DNA of 64,000 nt from Isoetes taiwanensis (taxonomy: Eukaryota > Streptophyta > Lycopodiopsida > Isoetales > Isoetaceae). The stretch lies in NCBI GenBank assembly GCA_021234155.1, contig JAJEKV010000023.1, positions 4,857,945 to 4,921,944 of the forward strand, given 5' to 3'. Both the position numbers and the translations under genes were made by a program. The notes beneath the pieces were generated by a model. It worked only from the letters and a program-made list of their open reading frames with translations, had not been told where the DNA came from and made no database searches. Below are positions 55,717 through 64,000 of this stretch, piece after piece (the first letter of the stretch is position 1; the number at the start of each line of letters is the position of its first letter).

Positions 55717-56124
55717 TATGTTTAATCCCATCCAATTAATCTTCAAATAGACTGTAACTTAGGATACGATTTAAGGATTCTTTTCCTAAGAAGTTAAATT
55801 AAAACGTGCATGTTGCATAGACTTTCGGGAGTTGATCAAGGGCAATGGAATGAGCCAAAGGATTAGAAACAAGTCAAATTCTTGGAGCGCATTGGCTCCT
55901 ACTTTCTAGAACTTGGTGGGACAACAAAATTGGCTAATAATATGTTCGTTGCATACAATCTATAGGTACCAAAATTCATAAAAGACACAATTGCAAACCT
56001 TCTGATGGGATCCCAGCTCCAGTGGCCACACCTGTCACTACCGCTATGCCATATGCTGCCACCACGTCTCCCGCCACCCCTTGTGCCGCCACCACCGCAT
56101 CTGTAACTGCAGCTCCTGCCAGCA

Positions 56125-57946
56125 AATAGAGATTGTGCCTGCGCGTGATCTCTTGGAATTATGGGGGCTTCCCATGGCAGAAGGGTGGAATTGCCACTGA
56201 TATGGACCTCATCTTTCTCATGGAAACATGGGCAGGCTACCCGACTTGCTGGGATACCAGCGCTACTCCCTCCTCAAGGAATGCACAGGAAAGCAGGGAC
56301 ATAGAGGGGTCGTTTGCTACTACCACACAACCTTGGCACAGTTAGCTTCCTTGTGCAAGACGGACAAGCACAATAGATACCTATGGGTGCGCGTGCAGAA
56401 CTGCGGTGGCAGCCCCCTCTTTGTGGCGGCCTGCTACTTCTCACATGCTGAGAGAAACTTTTACCACACCCACTCGGATGTGGACAGGTTGCAGCCCTAT
56501 GTCGATCTATATGATGACATACAACAACACAAACAATTGGGCAAGCTTATGTTGCTTGGAGACTTTAATGCACGCACACGGGCCGAGCAGATCCCGAAAT
56601 TTGAACTCCTCGCAGAGAATGTGTTGCAACTGGACCCCACAGAGGTGGCTTGGCCAAGGACATTAGATGACAGCCAGGTGACACGCTATGGTAGGCAGTT
56701 GTTGTTGCTAGGCAATATCTTTGACTTGGTCATTTGCAATAAGCTAACACAGTGGTTGTCTTCCAGCCGCTGCACTTATAGACCAGTGTGGTGGATTACG
56801 TACTGGCAGATGAGCAAGATCTGCACCTGATTACCCATTTCAGCATTGGAACAGACAGTTGGGACGAGGAAATAGACTCAAACCATCAGACCTGCATATA
56901 GACTGGCAGGCCACCCGCGCGATCATTGCCTCAGCATCCCATGTGCCCCGGCTGCGCCTGGTTTATGATCGCGCAGAGAACTATGCCCGGATGCTTGAGC
57001 ATGACCTGGAGGGAACACTGCAGCTTCCCACACTTTAGCAGCAGACTGTCCAGCTGACTCAGCTCCTTCTGACGGCCGGTGACAGATGCTTTGGGAGAGG
57101 CCGCTCACAGAGGCCCTCGGAGCTACCACTTTCTCCCGCAACCGCTGGTTTGATGACGAATGTAGGGAGATGAAACGCTAGCTTCGGCAAGTCATTGACC
57201 CCACCATCTGGCCACATGCCATCAGTCAATACCGCTCTTTCCTTAAGACCAGGAAAGCCAGATACCTCGCAGAACACCAGCAACAGATGTTCGGTCTCCT
57301 GGATCGTCACCCCAGGACATTCTGGAGAAGGGTATTAAGCAAACCTACACAGCCCACAGGAAATATCACCTTGGAGCAATGGGTACAATACTTACAGCAG
57401 TTTTATGAACCCTTCGGAGGTCAGGTAGCAAGGTAGCAATACCTCCGCAGATGGGCTTAGCACTTCTCATTATAGAGGGGGATGTCATAATGGGCCTACA
57501 ATGCCTCGCTGATGGGAAGGCAACATATCTGGATGGCATGCAGACAGAACTTCTCAAGTGGGCTGGGCCCCCAATTGTGCCTGCTCTCATGGCACTATTC
57601 GATAAGGCATTGCAAGAAGACTTCCCCCAGCAGTGGACTACTAGTAGAGTTGTGCCCATATACAAGGCAGGTAACCCTCATTGCCCAGCCAACTATCGCA
57701 CCATCATGGTCAGCTCCCTGTTTGCAAAATTGTTGGCTGGCATCCTCGAGCTGCGGTTGACGATATGGGCAGAGGATGCAGAGGTGCGGGCTCTGATACA
57801 GGCAGGCTTCCGACCCAGACATTCCACCATTGACCATATCTTCACTCTGCGAACACTAATTGAGGATAGCAGGAATCGCCGACAAAACATGTACTGTTGT
57901 TTCGTGGATTTCACAAAGGCTTTCGACACTATACCTTGGACAAGTT
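56125..57946 (+). mobile_element. LINE: endonuclease and N-terminal RT, 3' truncated
   Basis: An APE-type endonuclease starts at 56133 with LRVISWNYGG. It continues after a frameshift (56228-56830) with LFVAACYFSHAE, LMLLGDFNARTRAEQ and TRYGRQLLLLGNIFDLVICN. The final box, which should give S-D-H, is degraded. RT follows at 57451-57946 (WTTSRVVPIYKAGNPHCPAN, then STIDHIFTLRTLIEDSRN and CCFVDFTKAFDTIPW). The copy stops in mid-RT, where the repeat at 57950 begins. It is the same family as the LINE split at 31860/42953. Confidence 0.82.
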
Positions 57947-57949
57947 GTG

Positions 57950-58654
57950 GGTTATAACTTTGTATACAAATAAAAATAAGTTCACAAATTATTGATTGTG
58001 GCATGCAAAAAGGATAATTTTAATCTTGTCCCAACACGAATTTAAACTCTTGACCTCTAGTTTATAAGCAAGCATCCTATCCAATATGCTTATACTTCAC
58101 ATGTAATATTAATTGAGTTTATTTCTTTGATAACCATTTCTTCTTTCATTATAAAAGGATGACTTGGCATCACCCGATAGGGTGGGTCATCAAGAACCTC
58201 CATTGCTTCTGTTTAGCGTAGGCAGTAGCCCGATGGCTTGCCTTGCACATCATGATGATCCCCAGAGGGATCTATAAGACCTGAAGATGGATTAAATGGC
58301 CATTTCGGCCTTTGGGCTCCAAGGAGAACCCACTATTTCGTGATTTACAGCAGTATTTAAGGACCCAAATTTCCCCAAGCCTGATACTGCTTTTTTATAT
58401 GCAACAGCTTCGGAATTAACCCTATCTTGATTGCAATCATTATCTTAGTTCAGAAGCTCTGAATATAAAATGAAATCCGACCACAGATACAAGAGAATCA
58501 AGCAGAGGAAAGCATTATTCAGCATGTTCTTGGTTCTTTCCTCCTCTTCTACATCTTGTATCAGATAGATTATTTACTCTTTTAAAAAAAAAAAAAACAT
58601 CAAGTATAGTCTTACCTCCATCGCTTCTTCAATCTCTACTTATCTCTCTTTTCT

Positions 58655-58691
<37 letters not shown>

Positions 58692-58998
58692 CGAGATCTC
58701 TTCCTTCCTTCCTCTTTCTCATGTTTCCTTCTCTAATTCTAACTTCCTTGAATTATTTCATTGCCACGTCATCCTGATGCCACATCATCCCCCTTAATAT
58801 TGTTTAATATAGTGATTGAAATCGATATTACAAAAGGTCATAATGGGCTAGAATCCTAAACCAATAACTAAAAATAACTTAATTATATCTTGCAACATCA
58901 GCTAGAATGATGTGCAAAAGAATAATTCAAAGCACATCCATGAACGAATTTGAACCATCAACATTAGCTTTGGAAATAAGTGTTCTAATCTTAATATT
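57950..58998. repeat. Unclassified repeat, copy 1 of a tandem pair (internally deleted)
   Basis: Starts ataactttgtatacaaata and contains the blocks gcatgcaaaaaggataattt, gacttggcatcacccgat and gaaatccgaccacagatac, followed by A-rich and T-rich tracts (poly-T near 58657-58687). It ends with the block attgaaatcgatattac through ctaatcttaatatta. Copy 2 follows directly. Copy 1 lacks about 540 bp found in copy 2. No proteins. It may be an LTR or a non-autonomous DNA element. Confidence 0.6.
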
Positions 58999-60549
58999 AT
59001 AACTTTGTATACAAATTGTATACAAATAGGAATAAGTTCACAAATTATTAATTGTGGCATGCAAAAAGGATAATTTTAATCTTGTTCCAACACAAATTTG
59101 AACTCTTGACCTCTAGTTTATAAGCAAGCATCCAATCCAATATGCTAATACTTCACATGCAATTTTAATTAAGTCTTTGATAATCATTTCTTCTTTTATT
59201 ATAACTCCTTTAAAAGGGATGACTTGGCATCACCCGATTGGGTGGGTCATCAAGAACCTCCATTGGTTCTGTTTAGCGCAGGCAGCAGCCAGATGGCTTG
59301 CCTTGCACATCAAGATGATCCCCAGAGGGATCTATAAGACCTGAAGATGGATTAAATGGCCATTTTGGCCTTTGGGCTCCAAGGAGAAACCCACTAAGTC
59401 CTGATTTACAGCAGTATTTAAGGATCCAAATTTCCCCAAGCCTGATACTGTTTTTTTTATGCAACAGCTTCGGAATTAACCCTATCTTGATTGCAATCAT
59501 TATCTCAGTTCAGAAGCTCTGAATATAAAACGAAATCCGACCGCAGATACAAGAGAATCAAGCAGATACAAGCAGTATCAGATAAATTATTTACTCTTTA
59601 AAAAAAAAAAAAAAAAACCATCAAGTATAGTCTTACCTTCATCGCTTTTTCAATCTCTACTTATCTCTCTTTTTTTTTTTTTTAATTCCGAGATCTCTTC
59701 CTTTCTTCCTCTTTCTCACGTTTCCTTCTCTAATTCTAACTTCCTTGAATTATTTCATTGCCACGTCATCCTTATGCCACATCATCCCCCTTAATTATTT
59801 AATATGGTTTAGATATGCAACCACAATAAAATTCACATCACGTTCTTATCCCCTTTAAGATTCGACGTCCTCGTCGAATAAAATTCATTGCAAGATATAC
59901 TCCACAACTTCATGTATTGTTTATATTTAACAAGTTTGATACATCTTTTAGATAGTCTTATTCCATGGCACGATACAGATTGAAAAAGGTATACCAATTT
60001 TGTGACGGTCCTTCGCCGGACACTTGCTGTTACTGAAATACTTCACACAAAGCCTAAGATCTCACGGGTGCAGAACCTACACGTCGTTCCCAAATCTCAA
60101 ATAATATGTTGCAATCCCCCTAAGCTACGGGTCTCTAGCTCAGGGAAATAACCTTCACCTAGAAGCAACTCGACGTGACCAGCATCGAGTCCGCACTAAT
60201 GAGCTTCATCAGTGCCCACTCACTAGTGCTGAGTGCTTAACACTCGTGGCCTCGGTTTCTGCTTATTCTCCCCGGAGAGTTGTGGGCAGACCAAGGTGCA
60301 ATCTAGGCTAGCAACATGATAACATCCTGTCAAAAATATCTATACGTAAATAGTCAAAACTAAGATTGAAATCGATATTATGAAAGGTCATAATGGGCTA
60401 GAATCCTAAACCAATAACTAAAAATAACTTAATTAGATCTTGCAACATCAACTAGAATGACATGCAAAAGAATAATTCAAAGCATGTCCATTAACGAATT
60501 TGAACCATCAACATTAGCTTTGCAAATAAGTGTTCTAATCTTAATATTA
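58999..60549. repeat. Unclassified repeat, copy 2 (longer form)
   Basis: Same start and internal blocks as copy 1. An extra segment at about 59805-60365, including tgtgacggtccttcgccgga, precedes the shared terminal block attgaaatcgatattatg through ctaatcttaatatta (60366-60549). Confidence 0.6.
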
Positions 60550-60960
60550 CAAGAAATTTATCGCGGCGGCCAAGGCCGCCGCAAACATTTCTCTTCTCCG
60601 ACTTATTCGCAAGGGGGGATTTGGACATTTTTAGAATAGAGCGAAAGATGTTCTTGAAATGTGGACTTGACCGTAATGAATTTGTGTAAGGACTTTCTTT
60701 TTTATATTGATTTATGCATGTCCTATTGTGTGGGTATGAATTTAAGAACGTACAGGACTTGAACACGTCTTGCTACCTCATGTTTTTTGGGCCCATAAGG
60801 TAGTCATATATTCAGGAGTCAATCTAAGGTACACTGAGGAATATTTGTAAGTACGTTACCATGGTTGGCCATTGTTCGTATTTAGCCTAGCATTCTTAGG
60901 GCTTTCAAAATCCCCTAACAGTAATATTTCAATAATAAAAAACTATGGAACAATTAAATA
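60547..60960. other. CACTA-like end motif followed by unremarkable sequence
   Basis: TTACAAGAAATTTATCGCGG leads into a GCGGCGGCC-AA-GGCCGCCGC hairpin (60563-60582). A similar motif lies at 49696. The rest is AT-rich, with no gene seen. Confidence 0.35.
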
Positions 60961-60974
60961 TGGATAGCCCTTGT

Positions 60975-61260
60975 GTTAAATCCAGGGTGGATATGTGGGG
61001 CACGTCTTTACCTTGAACGGAGCTGCATCTACTGAGAATGAGCAATATAATGCTTTGATTTGGGTTGAGCAAGATATGGCTTTGACCATAAAGAAGAAAG
61101 CAAGGTCTCTATGGGTTATTTTCAAATCCAATGATTATTTTAAATGGGGTTCATGAAATTTAAATGATAAGCATTTTGGATTTTGAAGCTTATATTGGTG
61201 GTGGTAATAGGATGATTGATCTTTTTAAGGCTTTTAAGGTACGTAATCTGAATATTTAAT
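60975..61260 (+). pseudogene. RNase H-like fragment of a retroelement
   Basis: The plus frame reads GYVGHVFTLNGAASTENEQY, then NALIWVEQDMALT. This matches the plant RVT_3-type RNase H signature (LTLNGA-S-TNNEAEYNALIWGLEMAL). Stops follow after about 50 codons. It is interrupted downstream by the LINE insertion at 61352. Confidence 0.55.
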
Positions 61261-61351
61261 GGTTTGCTACTGTCCTTTGAGAAACTTTGGAATACGTGTG
61301 TGTGTATATTTGTAATATTGCCATTATGGACCAATGCATTTATGGTGATAA

Positions 61352-62543
61352 CACACTTATAATATTGCTCTATCCACGATCTTTTCGATGGTATATGGTA
61401 TGCCCATCTTTGGCTACGTTTTCTGTGTCATGGGCAAGCAAATTCCAGTGTAATAATGGATTTGCCATCTTTTCTTTTTGGTCTCCAGCGGCCTCTTCAT
61501 ATCGGCACAACCAGGCCTGGTACATTTACCTTCCAGGATCGGGAGGATCTTCAAAGTGCTCTAGACCTGCAAGTTCAGTGTTTGCCGCCTACACTTCGTG
61601 ACCAGGTACGCCTCATTCATTCTGAGGGAGGAATGACGGCCACATCTCTGATCGTGTCCATTGAGAGATGGACACACTTATTACAGTTAATACATGCCTT
61701 CATTCCAGACCCTTAAAGCCCCACGTGGGCACAAGTGATGCCCCTCATGCGGACACTAGATACGTAATTACACCCACGGAAGAAACATTGTGTTGAAGCG
61801 GAAGTGCGGATACATTGGAAAGGGAACATGTTGAGGTGGGCGCATGGACATCTCCACAATCCCAAGGGGACCAGGAGTCGCAGATCTTGGAGCTAGCAGA
61901 CAGAGGCAGGCTGCCTCGGTATCTTACGTTACTAGGAGCCCTGAACTTGCGCGTATTATAGGGGTTGCAGAGGCGTAAGATGATGCCCTTTCGATATGGA
62001 TCTTTGCTTTGGTTTTCAGCGATATCATGCATGTGAAGGCTGGTGGAGTTGTCTCTGCTACTATGGTGGGAGCGGCAAGACCTGATCGTCCTCGCCATCT
62101 TTTGGTTCGGTTTCAAGACACTCTTAGCCGCTTACATATTCTTCAGCATGGAAACCATCTCAGAGGGACTAGTTTCACCGATGGGGAGGACCTCTCCCCT
62201 CTTCAATTGTGTAACCGCATGCGGAGGAGCTCTGCGCAAGGTGAGGGCAGCCCTTTTGCAAAAAGAAATGGGCATTAAGCTGGGGGAGGCGCAGCAATTA
62301 TTCTAGATCAATGGCCTTCCAATCCTTGGATTGGCTATGTCTAGATAATTTTAGAAGCATAAATTTACCACTAGCATTAGCCTTATCTTATCTTATTATT
62401 GGTAGCCTTTTAATGTTTGGTTATTATGTTTGGTGCTGGGGCCTAGTCCCCAGGTTTTAGATGGGCTGTTGCCCTTGCATGTGCCGTCCCATAACCCGTT
62501 GGGTTCCCGTGGACGTAAAAATTCATCTTATCTTATCTTATCC
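61352..62543 (+). mobile_element. LINE-derived insertion: ORF1 remnant joined to a LINE 3' tail
   Basis: A 28-bp direct repeat with one mismatch flanks the segment (61324-61351 and 62544-62571, containing GACCAATGCATTTATGGTGA), a target duplication typical of LINE integration. Inside are ORF1-like pieces (SALDLQVQCLPPTLRDQVRL; then ARPDRPRHLLVRFQDTLSRL and FTDGEDLSPLQLCNRM, the usual LINE ORF1 C-terminal signature). A 3' tail containing gggttcccgtggacgtaaaa follows and ends in repeated TTATC units. No endonuclease or RT is present, so it is a non-autonomous derivative. Confidence 0.78.
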
Positions 62544-62571
62544 TTATAGACCAATGCATTTATGGTGATAA

Positions 62572-63718
62572 GGCTAAAATCTATGGTACTGTGGTTGTAG
62601 TGTGAGATATGGAATTAATAGTGGGTATTTATTACCATGGCCTTGGGAAAGGTATAAGTTGGGTCTTCATATTAATTGTTGGGGGCATTAGAAATTGTCA
62701 CTTGGACTTAAAGTCCAAGCAAAGGGCTTGGAAGAAACCGATTGCTTTATAGGTAGACCATGTAAATAGATATTTTCTATAAAAGGCTTTGCCCTAAATC
62801 GCTTTACTGTAAATGCATTTGTGCTTGGCCGAAAGGTTGCTGTATGCTCTAGAACGGTTTCCACCACTTTTGTTACTGCGTTTATTCTGGTGATCAGATG
62901 CCCTGCTTCCAATCATAGGCCATGCTTTCAGCCACAGTTCCGGCAAACAGCCCCTGCTTCCTGCCACAGGCCCTTCTGCCGGCCATAAGATTAATCCAGT
63001 GGCATTCTGCAAGGTTGGGGCTTCAGGCTTCTTCAAGCGACCCTGCAAGAAAACGAAACGAAGACTCTGCAAAGTTAATCCGGCGGCATTCTGCAAAGCA
63101 TCATTCTGCAAAACTCTTCTTCATTCCATGACCCTGCTTTAGGATGACGCCCGAGCCAAAACTCAGAAACCAAATGTCTCTCTGTTCATCACGAAAGCTA
63201 TCCACTGGATAAAAACTTGCCTTGAACCGCAAGCAATAGAAGCTGGATCCTATCAGTAAACACAGTTCTCATCTAGGGCAGGCCAGAACTGTGTTTTCAA
63301 AACATGCCGACATGAGCAGGCAAGGCGCCGCTTGCCATAGCTGGAGCTCGCAACCCCTGTTCCAAAAATGATATGGTCGCAGAGCTTCGGGTGTCACCAT
63401 GGCTATGGTGTCAAAAGTAAAAATTAAAGGAATGTACCTGAGTAGCCTAAGGTTTGAACCAGTGAGCTGCTCTCAGCCGCAGACTTTGCTTGAAAGAAAA
63501 GCAACAGTTTCACCTCACCAGTAGTAGTTCTGGCAGCCAAGAACGCCATGGCCGATTGCTAGACTGAACACTCCGCGTTGAGCATTCTTACCAGAAGCAG
63601 AAGAAGGTATGGCGGCGGACTTCAACAAAATATCATATTCGTTTGATTGACGACGGGGAGAAAATATAAATTTTAATTTAGGCGGATGAAAAAAAGGGAA
63701 CTGCTTTATATATGTTTA
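62572..63718. other. No gene recognised
   Basis: Several short direct repeats with the core ggcattctgcaa occur between 62990 and 63115. Reading frames here are not convincing. Confidence 0.45.
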
Positions 63719-64000
63719 GATAACTTTGTATACAAATAAAAATGAGTTCACAGATTATTAATTGTGGCATGCAAAAATGATAATTTTAATCTTGTACCAA
63801 CACAAATTTGAACTCTTGACCTCTAGTTTATAGAGCAAGCATCCTATCCAATATGCTAATACTTCAAATGTAATATTTATTGAATTTGTTTTTTTGATAA
63901 CCATTTCTTGTTTTATTATAACTCCTTTAAAAAGGATGACTTGGCATCACCCGATTGGGTGGGTCATCAAGAACCTCCATTGGTTCTGTTTAGCACAAGC
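63719..64000. repeat. Unclassified repeat, copy 3 (runs off the window)
   Basis: Starts gataactttgtatacaaata and follows copies 1 and 2 block for block up to gggtgggtcatcaagaacct, where the window ends. Confidence 0.7.

Noticed and set aside
1-64000. tRNA, rRNA or organelle DNA insertions
   Set aside because: I looked for cloverleaf-like or conserved rRNA blocks by eye and found none. A covariance-model scan would be needed to exclude them fully.

Overview
The window reads as nuclear DNA of a large, transposon-rich land-plant genome, most likely a fern. The best evidence is an intronless PPR protein at 44947-47343. Its DYW domain is of the KP type (Lys-Pro where the PG box is usual, C-terminus DYH), a variant known from lineages with U-to-C organelle RNA editing: ferns, lycophytes and hornworts. 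Few loci look like resident host genes: an ARID-domain gene fragment (minus, 23433-24506), a three-exon F-box/kelch gene (plus, 25480-27599), the PPR gene, and a secreted glycine-rich protein (minus, 53435-54001). Possible exons of an unrecognised gene lie between 50443 and 53094.

The left third (about 2900-21940) is a nest of transposons. A Ty1/copia element on the minus strand is split by a 5'-truncated L1-type LINE on the plus strand (5697-7030 and 18004-19178, poly-A at 19165-19178). That LINE is split by a minus-strand Ty3/gypsy element (7031 to about 18003) carrying a long extra coding region between pol and its 3' LTR. A solo LTR (19209-20853, target duplication CAAAC) sits in the copia protease region. 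A decayed chromovirus with a chromodomain occupies 28458-30540.

The centre holds the most striking object: an 11.1 kb LTR retrotransposon at 31866-42947, with target duplication CACTT on both sides, inserted in a minus-strand LINE. It has LTRs, an initiator-Met primer binding site and a polypurine tract, but I see no reverse transcriptase, RNase H, integrase or protease. Instead it carries a decayed ORF (34391-35433) that begins with the exact histone H3 tail ARTKQTAR, continues through a long lysine/glutamate-rich insert, and ends in an H3 histone fold that aligns without gaps. This is a retrotransposon-borne histone H3. The H3 ORF is bracketed by five copies of a nested hairpin spaced 213-214 bp apart. 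A second ORF (36258-37346) encodes an unrecognised protein with a strongly acidic stretch.

The right third contains the PPR gene, a near-perfect 105-nt hairpin (48163-48267), a 23-bp inverted-repeat element, the glycine-rich protein gene, a long-TIR foldback element (55261-55716), a second copy of the central LINE family (56125-57946), a tandem array of an unclassified repeat (57950-60549, again at 63719-64000), and a LINE-derived insertion with 28-bp target duplications (61352-62543). All calls come from reading the sequence. No database search was possible, and family similarities are from memory.
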